A DNA stretch of 64,000 nucleotides from Actinomycetota bacterium (GTDB lineage Bacteria > Actinomycetota > UBA4738 > HRBIN12): the NCBI GenBank assembly GCA_035697485.1, contig DASSCU010000017.1, positions 124,001 through 188,000 of the forward strand. The letters run 5' to 3'. Both the position numbers and the translations under genes were made by a program. The notes below the pieces were generated by a model. It was not told where the DNA came from, ran no database searches, and saw nothing but the letters and a program-made list of their open reading frames with translations. Numbering within the stretch: the stretch's first letter is position 1; each line of letters opens with the position of its first letter. Shown one piece after another: positions 50,159-58,860 of this stretch.

Positions 50159-50703
50159 TCCGCCGCGAACGTGCCCTGGGCGCTCACCGTCACCGTCGAG
50201 CCGTCCTCGGTGGTGCCGGCGATCGCGGAGCACAGGAAGCTTCCGCCCATCTCGTCGGGCAGCGCGGGCGAGATCGTCACGAGGCACTCGCCGGCGTCGG
50301 ACACGAACGCGATCGGACCGTCGGTGCCGCGCACGGCGAAGGTCAGCACGCGCTCCGGCGAGGTGGGCTGCTGGGCGGTGAACGAGGCACCGATCAGCGT
50401 GAGCTCGCGCTCCGGCCCTCGCCACCGTATCGCGAGTTCGCCGGGCGGCGGCATCCAGAGCGCCGGTAGCCCGAGGTTCGGGTAGTTCTCGGTGAGGTTC
50501 AGGGCGCCGGTGATCGAGACCGATGCCGTGCCGGCCGTGAAGCCGGTCTCGGCCTCGGGATCGATCGACGGGGTGGTCGCCTCGGGGATCTCGACCGGCG
50601 ACCCGGTCTCGAGGGGATCGGGCAGGGCCGTGGGCTCGTCGCGACCGCATCCCGCCGCGAGCACCGTGAGCGCCGTCATCACGATCGTCGTCGCGTTCCG
50701 CAT
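50155..50703 (-). CDS. Putative lipoprotein
   Basis: A 182-aa exported protein. The signal has a lipobox (VMTALTVLAAGC, Cys near residue 19), then a Pro/Glu-rich linker (about 20-60). A beta-rich C-terminal domain has two Cys that could pair (GECLVTISP and SFLCSAIAG). The ATG at 50703 has a G-rich stretch just upstream. No family is recognised. It overlaps the downstream membrane-protein gene by 4 nt, so they are co-expressed and may work together at the outer membrane face. Confidence 0.8.
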   Translation of the reverse strand: MRNATTIVMTALTVLAAGCGRDEPTALPDPLETGSPVEIPEATTPSIDPEAETGFTAGTASVSITGALNLTENYPNLGLPALWMPPPGELAIRWRGPERELTLIGASFTAQQPTSPERVLTFAVRGTDGPIAFVSDAGECLVTISPALPDEMGGSFLCSAIAGTTEDGSTVTVSAQGTFAAE

Positions 50704-50741
50704 GCCCCCATCGCCCCCCGGGCGCTGACTGTACCCCCTGT

Positions 50742-50747
50742 TAGCAT
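50742..50747 (+). promoter_or_regulatory. -10 box of the tldD-tldE operon (TAGCAT)
   Basis: TAGCAT, 7 nt before the ATG at 50755. Confidence 0.55.
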
Positions 50748-50754
50748 CGCCGCC

Positions 50755-52140
50755 ATGCTCGACCGCGCCCTCGTTGAGGAAGTGCTCACCGCAGCCCGCG
50801 CGCGCGGTGGCGCGTTCGCCGAGGTATTCGTCGAGGAGACGGCGAGCACGTCGATCCGCCTCGACGACGGCAAGGTCGAGGAGCTCACAACCGGGCTCGA
50901 TCGAGGCGCCGGGGTGCGCGTCACCCACGGCATGAGCTACGGCTACGCGTACTCGAACCGGCTCGATCGTGATGCCTTGCTCGAGGCTGCCGACGCGGCC
51001 AGCGCGGCGCTGCGAGCGGGCGAGCCCGGGTCGGTGCTCGACCTGCGGACGCTCGAAGGTCCGCTGACGAACGCGGTGCAGCGCCCGGCCGGCACGGTCC
51101 CCGCGGCCGACAAGGTGGGGTGGCTGCGCGAGCTCGACGACGCGGCGCGTGCGTTCAGTCCCGAGGTCGTGCAGGTCGTCGGCGTCTACGGCGACTCCCT
51201 GCAGCGTCGTCTGATCGCAACGAGCGACGGTCGCTGGGTCGAGGAGGAACGCCCCCGCATCCGCATCGTCTCGCAGGTGGTGGCCAAGCGGGGCGACAAC
51301 ATCCAGACAGGGTTCCACGGACCGGCCTCGTGTGCCGGCGTGGAGTTCGTCGATGAGCACACGCCACGCGCGACCGCCGAGGTCGCGGCCAAGCGCGCGG
51401 TCACGATGCTCGACGCCGTGCCGGCGCCGGCGGGGGAGATGACCGTCGTGCTCGCACCGGGCATGGGCGGCGTGCTGTTCCACGAAGCGGTGGGCCATCC
51501 GCTCGAGGCCGACGCGATCGACAAGGAAGCGAGCGTCTACCGAGGGCTCGTCGGCACGAAGTGCGCGAGCGAGCTGATCGACGGCGTCGACGACGCGACG
51601 ATCCCCAATGGCTGGGGCTCGTTCACCTTCGACGACGAAGGCACGCCGGCGCAACGCACCGTGCTGTTCACCGACGGTGTGCTGCAGGGGTTCCTCTACG
51701 ACCGGCTGCGTGCCGAGAAGGACGGCGTCGAGTCGACCGGCAACGGCCGCCGGCAGTCCTACGCGTCGCCGCCGGTCGTGCGCATGACCAACACGAACAT
51801 CCTCAACGGCGCGGCGACGCCCGAGCAGGTCCTGGCCGACACGCCGAGCGGCGTGTACGTGACCGCGCTCGGCGGCGGCCAGGTGAACCCGGCGACCGGC
51901 GACTTCGTGTTCGGCGTCAGCGAGGGGTACACGATCGAGCAGGGCGAGGCGACGACTCCGGTACGGGGTGCGAACCTGATCGGACGCGCGATCGAAGTCA
52001 TGAGCGCGGTCGACGCCGTGGCCGACGATTTCGACACCTGGGAAGGGGTCTGCGGCAAGGACGGCCAGAGCGCGCCCGTCGGCAGCGGATCGCCGACGCT
52101 GCGAATCTCGAGGATCACGGTGGGAGGCACCGGTGGCTGA
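50755..52140 (+). CDS. tldD: TldD-family metallopeptidase subunit
   Basis: A 461-aa subunit of the TldD-TldE protease, which degrades unfolded peptides and processes microcin-like or RiPP leaders. The metal motif HEAVGHPLEAD (H-E-x3-H) is near residue 242, in the fragment GMGGVLFHEAVGHPLEADAI. Other stretches are DDGKVEELTTGLDRGAGVRV and STGNGRRQSYASPPVVRMTN. The stop overlaps the start of tldE by 8 nt, which couples them. No RiPP precursor or modification gene is visible in the window, so the substrate is open. Confidence 0.95.
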   Translation: MLDRALVEEVLTAARARGGAFAEVFVEETASTSIRLDDGKVEELTTGLDRGAGVRVTHGMSYGYAYSNRLDRDALLEAADAASAALRAGEPGSVLDLRTLEGPLTNAVQRPAGTVPAADKVGWLRELDDAARAFSPEVVQVVGVYGDSLQRRLIATSDGRWVEEERPRIRIVSQVVAKRGDNIQTGFHGPASCAGVEFVDEHTPRATAEVAAKRAVTMLDAVPAPAGEMTVVLAPGMGGVLFHEAVGHPLEADAIDKEASVYRGLVGTKCASELIDGVDDATIPNGWGSFTFDDEGTPAQRTVLFTDGVLQGFLYDRLRAEKDGVESTGNGRRQSYASPPVVRMTNTNILNGAATPEQVLADTPSGVYVTALGGGQVNPATGDFVFGVSEGYTIEQGEATTPVRGANLIGRAIEVMSAVDAVADDFDTWEGVCGKDGQSAPVGSGSPTLRISRITVGGTGG

Positions 52141-53476
52141 TCTCGGCGAGCTCGTTCGGGCGGCGGTCGAGACCGCCGAAGCCGACGAGGCCGTCGAGGC
52201 GTACGCCGAGGAGTCGCGCCAGACCGAGGCGAGGGCGTTGCGCGGCGAGGTCGAGGGCCTCGAGTTCGCAGAGTCGCGCGGCGTCGGGGTGCGCCTGATC
52301 CGCGACGGCCGGCTCGGGTACGCGTACGCCGCGGACCCGTCGATCGAGGAGGTGCGGTCCGCGGTCGCCAGGGCACGGGAGAACGCGGCCCTGACCGAGC
52401 CCGACGAGTTCAACGTGCTTCCCTCGGCCGAGCCGATCACACCGATCCCCGCGCTGTTCCGAGAGGACTCCGCCGAGGTGGCCACCGCGGACAAGGTGCA
52501 GATGGCGCTCGACCTCGAGCGCCGGCTCGTCACGACCGACCCCAGGGTGACGAAGGTCGATCTCGCGCAGGTTGGCGACGCCGTCTCACGGGCCGCGATC
52601 GCCTCGACCGCGGGGGTCGACGCCGAGTACGCGCGGACCGACGCGTGGGTCGTCGCGGTGACCCTCGCCGTCGAGGGCGAGGAGACCCAGACCGGGTTCT
52701 CCTACCGCATCGCCCGCGCGCTCGACGAGCTCGGCCCCGACGCGATCGCCGACGAAGCGATCGACCGGGCCGTGCGCATGCTCGGCGCGACGAAGCCGGT
52801 GACCGCCAAGGTGCCCGTCGTGCTCGACCAGTTCGCGGCCGAGGAGTTCTTGGGGGTGCTTGCCGCCGCGCTCAACGCCGAGAACGTGCTGAAGGGTCGA
52901 TCGCTGTTCGCCGAGATGGTGGGGCGCGAGGTCGGCTCCGAGCTCTTCACGCTCGTCGACGACGGCACGATCCTCGACGGTCCGGGCGCGGCGCCCTTCG
53001 ACGGCGAGGGTGTGCCGAGCGGACGCACCGAGCTGTTCACGGCGGGCAGGCTCAACGGGTTCCTCCACGACACCTACACGGCGGCGCGCATGGGCGGTGG
53101 CCAGCGATCGACCGGCAACGCCAAGCGCGGCTCGTACAAGGGGTCGCCGGGTGTGGGCACGTCGAACTTCTATCTCGACAACGGCTCGACAACGTTCGAC
53201 GAGCTGCTCCGACAGGCCGAGGGTGGCGTACTGATCGCCGAGGTCTCCGGGGTGCACTCGGGCGCGAATCCGATCTCGGGCGAGTTCAGCGTCGGCGCGA
53301 CCGGCCTGCGCATCGAGGGCGGGGGGCTCGGCGAGCCGCTCCGCGAGATGACGATCGCCTCCACGCTGCCGCAGATGCTGGCCGGCATCACGGGGGTCGG
53401 CGACGACCTCCGGTTCTTCTCGAGCGTCGGCACGCCGTCGGTGTTGATCGGCGAGATGACCCTCGCGGGCGTCTAG
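52133..53476 (+). CDS. tldE: TldE/PmbA-family metallopeptidase partner
   Basis: A 447-aa partner of TldD, lacking the HExxxH motif, as usual for the non-catalytic subunit. Conserved blocks are AESRGVGVRLIRDGRLGYAYA, VVLDQFAAEEFLGVLAAALNAENVLKGRS, DGEGVPSGRTELFTAGRLNGFLHD and EVSGVHSGANPISGEFSVGATG. It starts with GTG inside the end of tldD. In the known enzyme the two subunits form a heterodimer with the zinc site in TldD. Confidence 0.95.
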   Translation: MADLGELVRAAVETAEADEAVEAYAEESRQTEARALRGEVEGLEFAESRGVGVRLIRDGRLGYAYAADPSIEEVRSAVARARENAALTEPDEFNVLPSAEPITPIPALFREDSAEVATADKVQMALDLERRLVTTDPRVTKVDLAQVGDAVSRAAIASTAGVDAEYARTDAWVVAVTLAVEGEETQTGFSYRIARALDELGPDAIADEAIDRAVRMLGATKPVTAKVPVVLDQFAAEEFLGVLAAALNAENVLKGRSLFAEMVGREVGSELFTLVDDGTILDGPGAAPFDGEGVPSGRTELFTAGRLNGFLHDTYTAARMGGGQRSTGNAKRGSYKGSPGVGTSNFYLDNGSTTFDELLRQAEGGVLIAEVSGVHSGANPISGEFSVGATGLRIEGGGLGEPLREMTIASTLPQMLAGITGVGDDLRFFSSVGTPSVLIGEMTLAGV

Positions 53477-53485
53477 GCCGCCCGG

Positions 53486-53770
53486 CTACGCGCCTCGCAC
53501 GCGTCGGATCAAGATGGCCAGCCCGCCGATCACGGCCGCGAACCCGACCCCCGATGCGATCAGGAACGCGAGGGCGACCGATTCTGGATCGCCGAACCCT
53601 CCGGCGATCTGCAACAGGAACAGCGAGGCGACGCCGACGCCGGCGCCGAGCACCAGGGAGAGCGCGACCGCGAGGCGTTGGCCCACGGGGAGGAAGAGCC
53701 CGACACCCCCCGCCGACGCGGCACCGAGCCCGATCAACACCATCGCCCACGAAACGTAGGTCTGCTCCAT
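53486..53770 (-). CDS. Small three-helix membrane protein
   Basis: A 94-aa protein, almost wholly three hydrophobic helices (residues 5-29, 32-53 and 66-88) ending in a basic RRVRGA tail. The ATG at 53770 is the first start before MEQTYVSW; the frame above is Arg-rich and not convincing. No family is recognised. It is convergent with tldE (9-bp gap) and divergent from the DinB-like gene. Confidence 0.6.
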   Translation of the reverse strand: MEQTYVSWAMVLIGLGAASAGGVGLFLPVGQRLAVALSLVLGAGVGVASLFLLQIAGGFGDPESVALAFLIASGVGFAAVIGGLAILIRRVRGA

Positions 53771-53891
53771 GGCCGCGAGCCTCGCATGGCGTCTGCCCGA
53801 GAGGGAACGGTTCGCGATGCTTCGTCGCGGAGTCGTCACACCACCGCCACACACGCGTATCGTGTCGATCCGTTGGTGGGAGGGCCACGCG

Positions 53892-54341
53892 ATGAACGTC
53901 GATCGGCAGATGGCGAGCGAGGAGGTTCGGCTCTGGGGAGAGCTGCGCTCGACGATCGACGCGTTCGAGCCCGATCAGACGCTCGTGCCCGGCTACTTCG
54001 CCGAGGGATGGACGGCGAAGGACGGGTTCGCCCACATCGGCACGTGGCTCGCGGAAGCCGGCGCCGCGCTCGAGCAGATCCGTGGCGGGACCTACGTGGA
54101 GCTGCGCACGGACGAGCTCGACGAGCTGAACGCCCGGTTCCTCGACGCCATGCGTGACGTGCCGCTCGCCGACGTCAAGGCCCAGGCGATCGCCGCCCGC
54201 GCCAGGATGCTCCATGCGTGGACCGAGATGGCCGAGCCCGGCGAGGCGGCGCTCGCGTGGATCCGCAAGTCGGGACCCGATCACTACGAGGAACACCTGC
54301 CGCGCCTGCAGGCATGGCTGCGGGAGCTAAAGGGGGGCTGA
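53892..54341 (+). CDS. DinB/maleylpyruvate-isomerase-like (ClbS-type) protein
   Basis: A 149-aa four-helix protein: ASEEVRLWGELRSTIDAFEP, GWTAKDGFAHIGTWLAEAGAALEQI and GPDHYEEHLPRLQAWL. The His in AHIGTW and in DHYEEHL fit the DinB-superfamily metal or thiol site (mycothiol-dependent isomerases, ClbS-like hydrolases). The ATG at 53892 follows GGGAGGG. It is a single gene. The substrate is unknown. Confidence 0.8.
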   Translation: MNVDRQMASEEVRLWGELRSTIDAFEPDQTLVPGYFAEGWTAKDGFAHIGTWLAEAGAALEQIRGGTYVELRTDELDELNARFLDAMRDVPLADVKAQAIAARARMLHAWTEMAEPGEAALAWIRKSGPDHYEEHLPRLQAWLRELKGG

Positions 54342-54356
54342 CGCCAGGCGATCCTC

Positions 54357-54734
54357 TCAGCCGACCGACGGCCGCTGGCGGAACCACTCGGTGAACGCCC
54401 TGCAGCGTCCATGCTCGTCGAACTCCATCACGAAGGCGTTGTCGTAGACACGCTCGGGCGTACCGTCGGCGCCGAAGTACGTGCTGACGCCGGTCGCGAC
54501 CCCGCGAGCACCCTCGACCGCGAACGGTTCGTACCACGCGTCCCACGTGCCGGGCTCGTCGGGCTCCTCGAGCCACGAGGCGACGATCGCGTCGCGTCCG
54601 AACAGGGGCTCGTCGGCCGGGTGGTAGCGGTACTCGGCATCGGTCGTGAACAGCTCGCCGATCGCGGCGGCGTCGTTCGATCGCCATGCGGCGACGTAGC
54701 CGTCGAGCCAACGCTGCAGGGTCGGTCGATCCAT
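54357..54734 (-). CDS. SnoaL-like (NTF2-fold) protein
   Basis: A 125-aa protein with the NTF2-like pattern: LQRWLDGYVAAWRSNDAAAIGELFTTDAEYRYHPAD, GRDAIVASWLEEPDEPGTWDAWYEPF and VYDNAFVMEFDEHGRCRAFTEWFR. The family covers small-molecule isomerases and hydrolases, and also binding-only members. The ATG at 54734 is confirmed by GAGGAGG about 9 nt upstream. It is convergent with the DinB-like gene (15 bp) and divergent from the GNAT gene. Confidence 0.88.
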   Translation of the reverse strand: MDRPTLQRWLDGYVAAWRSNDAAAIGELFTTDAEYRYHPADEPLFGRDAIVASWLEEPDEPGTWDAWYEPFAVEGARGVATGVSTYFGADGTPERVYDNAFVMEFDEHGRCRAFTEWFRQRPSVG

Positions 54735-54777
54735 CGCGTGCGCCTCCTCGCGTGACCTGGGTACGCTCCGGCCTATC

Positions 54778-55305
54778 GTGCAGGAGCAGGGTATCCGCAT
54801 CGTGAAGGTGGGCGCCGAGCGCGTCGACGACCTCGAGCCGCTCGCCCGCTCGATGCATGCCTACCACCTCACCGTCGACCCCGCGATCCCGGGCATCCCC
54901 CCGCGCGACGAGGACGGGTGGTGGGCGCTGCGACGAGAGCGGTATCGGCGCTGGCTCGCGGCGCCCGACGCGTTCGCGCTCCTCGCGGAGACCGACGACT
55001 CGGGCACGGGGCCGATCGGCTACGCGGTCGTCTCGATGCACGGCGGGCCTGACGACTCACACCTCACGGGCGATCGTTTCGCCGAGCTCCAGTCGCTCGC
55101 GGTGCTCGAGGGCATGCGCGGTGCGGGCGTCGGGACGGCGCTGCTGCAGACCGTGTACGCGGAGCTCCGAGCGCTCGGCATCGAGGAGCTCGCGATCGGT
55201 GTGCTGGCGACGAACCACGACGCGCTGCGCCTCTACGAACGGGAGGGCTTCACCCCCTGGGTCGTGATCGCCCTCGGGAAGGTACCGCCGGCGCCGGGCA
55301 ACTAG
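54778..55305 (+). CDS. GNAT-family N-acetyltransferase
   Basis: A 175-aa acetyltransferase. The acetyl-CoA loop is SLAVLEGMRGAGVGTALLQTVYAEL (near residues 106-130), followed by IGVLATNHDALRLYEREGFTPW. The N-terminal RSMHAYHLTVDP region is less conserved. The start is GTG 54778 with TACGCT 10 nt upstream, a slightly longer spacing than in other genes here. It probably acetylates a small molecule or an N-terminus. Confidence 0.87.
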   Translation: MQEQGIRIVKVGAERVDDLEPLARSMHAYHLTVDPAIPGIPPRDEDGWWALRRERYRRWLAAPDAFALLAETDDSGTGPIGYAVVSMHGGPDDSHLTGDRFAELQSLAVLEGMRGAGVGTALLQTVYAELRALGIEELAIGVLATNHDALRLYEREGFTPWVVIALGKVPPAPGN

Positions 55306-55331
55306 TCCATATCAGAGTACTGGCTCGGTCC

Positions 55332-56174
55332 TCAGAGCGTGGCCTCTCGCACCCCGGCGGCGACGAGCCCGATGACCAGCGCCGCCACCGCCACCCGATA
55401 GAGCATGAACACCTTGAAGTCGTGGCGCTTCAGGTACTTCAGCAACCCCCAGATCACGAGGAACCCGCTCACCGCCGACGACACGAAGCCCCAGAAGAAC
55501 TGCGCCTCGTACCCCTGGAAGCCGGTCTGCGCGAGATCGGTAGCCTTGTAGAGCCCCGCCCCGGCGATGATCGGCAGGGACAGCAGGAACGAGAACCGCG
55601 CCGCCGTCTCGCGGTCGAGGCCGATCGCGCGAGCGGCGGTCATCGTGACCCCCGAGCGCGAGACGCCGGGCTGCAGCGCCATCGCCTGCGCGACCCCGAG
55701 GAACAGCCCGGTGCGCACGCCGATCGAGTCCATGCCGCGCACGCTAGGCATGTACCTGTCCACCAGGTAGAGCAGGACGCCGAAGGCCGCGAGCATCACG
55801 GCGATCAGCACGGCCGCGCCGAGCGTGTCCTGGATCACGTCCTCGGCGAGAGCTCCCACGATCGCGCCCGGGATCGTGCCCACGACCAGCGCCCACGCGA
55901 TGCGTTCGTCGGTCGACGAGATCGCACGGGCGGCGAGCGTGTGCAGCCACGCCTTCAGATAGCGCCACAGATCACGCCGGAAGTAGATCACCGCGCCGAG
56001 CAAGGTTCCCATGTGCAGGGCGACGTCGAAGCTCTTCGCGAAGTCCGCGTTGCCGCCGAGCTGTTCCCAGCCGAACAGCCACGGTACGAGGATCAGATGT
56101 CCAGAGCTCGAGACCGGCGCGTACTCGGTGGCGCCCTGCACGAGGCCGAGCACGATCGCTTCCCAGACGCTCAT
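55332..56174 (-). CDS. uppP: Undecaprenyl-diphosphatase UppP (BacA)
   Basis: A 280-aa membrane enzyme that removes the terminal phosphate of undecaprenyl diphosphate, recycling the carrier for peptidoglycan and other glycans. Both signatures are complete: VLGLVQGATEYAPVSSSGHLIL near the N-terminus (Glu and Ser/Gly/His cluster), and LQPGVSRSGVTMTAARAIGL near residue 170 (Arg). Seven to eight TM helices are present. It supports the GT-C and GT4 genes of this window, which need polyprenyl carriers. The ATG at 56174 has no obvious upstream site. Confidence 0.96.
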   Translation of the reverse strand: MSVWEAIVLGLVQGATEYAPVSSSGHLILVPWLFGWEQLGGNADFAKSFDVALHMGTLLGAVIYFRRDLWRYLKAWLHTLAARAISSTDERIAWALVVGTIPGAIVGALAEDVIQDTLGAAVLIAVMLAAFGVLLYLVDRYMPSVRGMDSIGVRTGLFLGVAQAMALQPGVSRSGVTMTAARAIGLDRETAARFSFLLSLPIIAGAGLYKATDLAQTGFQGYEAQFFWGFVSSAVSGFLVIWGLLKYLKRHDFKVFMLYRVAVAALVIGLVAAGVREATL

Positions 56175-56406
56175 GGGTGCTCGCTCGGATCCGGGACGCT
56201 CATCGACGCACGCTCACGACGGTCGGGTTCCTGACTTGGCTCGGACTGCGGGAGGGGGAAGCCGACACATGCTAGCGGCCTTCCGAGCGCGCCGGAACGG
56301 CCGAAGGACCGGTTGTGCTCGAACGAACCGGCGGGATAGGGTCGGGCCCGATCATTCGCCTCGCGATCATGGCGCGGGGCCGCACCCGGCGCTTGGAGGC
56401 TTCCCC

Positions 56407-57892
56407 ATGTCGAACCGACGACGAGCGAGCGTCGCGGTGGCCGCGATGCTTTCTGCTGACCTCGTTGCCGACGTTCGGGCCAGGCCCGGCCTCGGCGGGT
56501 GACTCCGGTCTCGAGCTGCGGCTCATCGCCACCAGGGACCGCGTCGTGGCACGCCGCTACCGCTCCGGCTACGTCTCGATCGATCCCCGGATGATGCTGG
56601 CCGCGAGCGGAGGCGACCTCGAGCTCGAGGTCTCGCGTCCCGACTACGACACGCCGATCACGACCCTGCAGCACCTTCCGGGCGGAGGCACCGCCGTGCT
56701 GCCCGACGACGTGGTCGACGGTTGGATGGGCCTCACGAAGTTCTTCCGCGTGACGATCTCCGATCGCGACGGCGAGGTGCGATTCAACCGCATGGTGCCG
56801 TTCTGTCCCAACGTGTGGAGCAAGACCCGCCTGGGACCCGACGGACCGTCGTTCCCCGTCTACCCGAGCTACTGCAGCTGGAACCCGTTCACCCTGGGCA
56901 TGGTCTACGGCATCGAGCAGGACTGGGGGGCGAACATCGCCGAGGGTATGTGGCAGGCCGCGTACATCCGCTTGAAGGAAGGTCGTTACCGCTACGAGGT
57001 GCGCATCACCCAACGCTTCCTCGACCTCTTCGACCTCGATCCCGCCGGCGCGTCGGCGAGGACCACGCTCTTCGTCAAGGAGGCCCGTCGCGGCCGGGAA
57101 TCCGCGAGGGCGACCGCCGACGGCGACATGGGAGCGCCCACGCCGGGTGTGCCCAGCGTCCGCGCCGCCGGCGACGCCGGCCTGCCCGATCTGCGCCCCC
57201 TGCCGTCGTGGGGCATCGGCGTCCGACGCTCGAGACGGGGCGACTACCTGACGTTCGGGGCCAACGTGTGGGTCGCAGGGAACGGACCCCTCGTGGTGGA
57301 GGGGTTCCGTCGCGAGGGCGAGGACGTGATGGACGCCTGGCAGTACTTCTACGAGGACGGGGAGCCCGTCGGTCGCGCGCAGGTCGGCGAGATGGAGTTC
57401 GACGACCGTCACGGGCACGACCATTGGCACTTCAAGCAGTTCGCGGCGTACGAGCTGCTGGCCGAGGACCGGCAGACGGTGGTGAAGAGCTCCAAGGAGG
57501 CGTTCTGCCTCGTGCCCACCGACGCGATCGACCTCACCCTGCCCGCCGCGGAGCTGCAGCCCGGCAACGTCGGGCTCTGGACCTCGTGCGGCGGGCGGAA
57601 CGACCGCTGGATCCGCGAGGTGCTGCCCGTGGGCTGGGGCGACACCTACTACCAGTACGTGGCGGGACAGTCGTTCGACATCACCGACGTGCCCAACGGC
57701 ACCTACTACGTGAAGGTCGTCGCGAACCCGGAGCATCAGCTCCAGGAGCTGGCCTACGACAACAACGTGCGCCTGCGGAAGGTGATCCTGCGCGGGAAGC
57801 CGGGCCACCGGAAGGTCGAGGTGCCGCCGTGGCACGGTATCGACACCGAAGGCTGGGTCGCCCGCTACGGGCTCGGCCCGTTCGTGGGCTGA
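56407..57892 (+). CDS. Secreted lysyl-oxidase-like protein with a one-base frameshift in the signal peptide
   Basis: The long frame encodes a lysyl-oxidase-type domain: DDRHGHDHWHFKQFAAYEL (about 57400-57456) is the copper-binding H-x-H region seen in bacterial relatives, followed by a Cys-rich tail and YYVKVVANPEHQLQELAYDNN. The body is about 480 aa. The only good start, ATG 56407 with GGAGG 8 nt upstream, is one base out of frame. It reads MSNRRRASVAVAAML and dies; removing one T of TTT at 56450-56452 joins it to LLTSLPTFGPGPASA, a perfect signal peptide. Without that fix no leader exists. Lysyl oxidases oxidise lysine side chains and cross-link proteins. Confidence 0.75.
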
Positions 57893-58614
57893 ATCTCGGC
57901 GGCAGGGGACGGGACCCCGGTCGCGGCGAACGCATCGGTCGTGGCCGCCTCGTCGCCGATGATCACGATCGAGAGCAGGGCCAGGCTCGCGGCGCGCGCC
58001 AGTCGCTCGACCGTGAGCGGGTCGGCGAGCACCACGAGTGGCGGGCCGGTCATCGCACCGATCGGCCCGCCCGCGACCGGGGATCCTGCCTCGACGACGT
58101 CGAGGACCTCGAGCCCCGAGGCGACCGTCTCGGTGTATGGGCGTCCGGCGTTGACTCCGTAGGTCGCGAGCACGTCGATCTCGTCGCCCGACCTGACCGT
58201 ACCGGCCGGGGGACCCGCCGGCAGCACGAACGCCCGCAGGCCGGCCGGCACCAGGGCCGCGACCGGCCCGGCGCCGGCCCCCGACAGACGTGTCTGCGTG
58301 AGGATCTCGCCCTCGGCGAGGTCGGCGATCAGCACCCGGCCCGTCGCCTCGTCGGGCGTGGTCAGCGTGCCGGGTGGCACGAGCGACGAGGGCACGTCGA
58401 CGACCAGCAGCGACCCAGGGTCGACGACCGACCCTCGCGTCAGGTCGGACGCGGCCGCCAGGACCTCGATCGGGGGACCGACGACGGGCCTCGTCGCCTC
58501 GACCCGTTGGACGTGTGCTCGCAGCGCGAGCACCGCGGCCACCGCGGCGATCGCCGCGCTCGCGAACCACACGACGGCCGACCTCGGCAGGCGTCGACGG
58601 AACGGAGCGAACAT
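57865..58614 (-). CDS. CpaB/SAF-domain membrane-anchored protein
   Basis: A 249-aa protein. One TM helix (residues 13-31) is followed by an external SAF domain: EVLAAASDLTRGSVVDPGSLLVVDVPSSLVPPG, GRVLIADLAEGEILTQTRL and RAFVLPAGPPAGTVRSGDEIDVLATYG. This is the architecture of CpaB/RcpC of Flp/Tad pili and of actinomycete SAF proteins. No other tad/cpa genes are present, so it is an orphan. The ATG at 58614 is 7 nt from TAGTGT. The 3' end overlaps the lysyl-oxidase-like gene by 28 bp. Confidence 0.8.
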   Translation of the reverse strand: MFAPFRRRLPRSAVVWFASAAIAAVAAVLALRAHVQRVEATRPVVGPPIEVLAAASDLTRGSVVDPGSLLVVDVPSSLVPPGTLTTPDEATGRVLIADLAEGEILTQTRLSGAGAGPVAALVPAGLRAFVLPAGPPAGTVRSGDEIDVLATYGVNAGRPYTETVASGLEVLDVVEAGSPVAGGPIGAMTGPPLVVLADPLTVERLARAASLALLSIVIIGDEAATTDAFAATGVPSPAAEIQPTNGPSP

Positions 58615-58621
58615 GCGGCGG

Positions 58622-58627
58622 ACACTA
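58622..58627 (-). promoter_or_regulatory. -10 box of the SAF gene (TAGTGT)
   Basis: Minus-strand TAGTGT, 7 nt before the ATG at 58614. Confidence 0.5.
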
Positions 58628-58676
58628 GGTTCCGGGAGCCCACGCGTCCGTGACGTGTGTCACCGACGGTGGAGCG

Positions 58677-58859
58677 TCAGTCCGGTCCCGAGGCCTTCGG
58701 CTTGTGGGACAGCGGCACGATGCGCACGCGGAACTCCTCGAGTGCCTCGCGCCCGACGATCAGCGCGGCTGCCTCCCGCACGCGGTCGGCGAGCGCCTGC
58801 GGGTCGTCGTCGGTGCGGAACGAGAGCTCGACGCGAGCCAGCACCTCGTCGCGCGCCAT
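58677..58859 (-). CDS. Small conserved-looking protein after mtnP
   Basis: A 60-aa protein, MARDEVLARVELSFRTDDDP followed by a helix QALADRVREAAALIVGREALEEF and a strand RVRIVPL. Beta-alpha-beta composition and good codon usage argue for a real gene. It starts 1 bp after the stop of mtnP and so is the third gene of the fmdB-mtnP operon. No family is recognised. Confidence 0.6.
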   Translation of the reverse strand: MARDEVLARVELSFRTDDDPQALADRVREAAALIVGREALEEFRVRIVPLSHKPKASGPD

Positions 58860-58860
58860 C

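Noticed and set aside
50755-53476. TldD/TldE as part of a RiPP (microcin-like) gene cluster
   Set aside because: No precursor peptide, modification enzyme or dedicated transporter is next to it; the neighbours are unrelated small enzymes.
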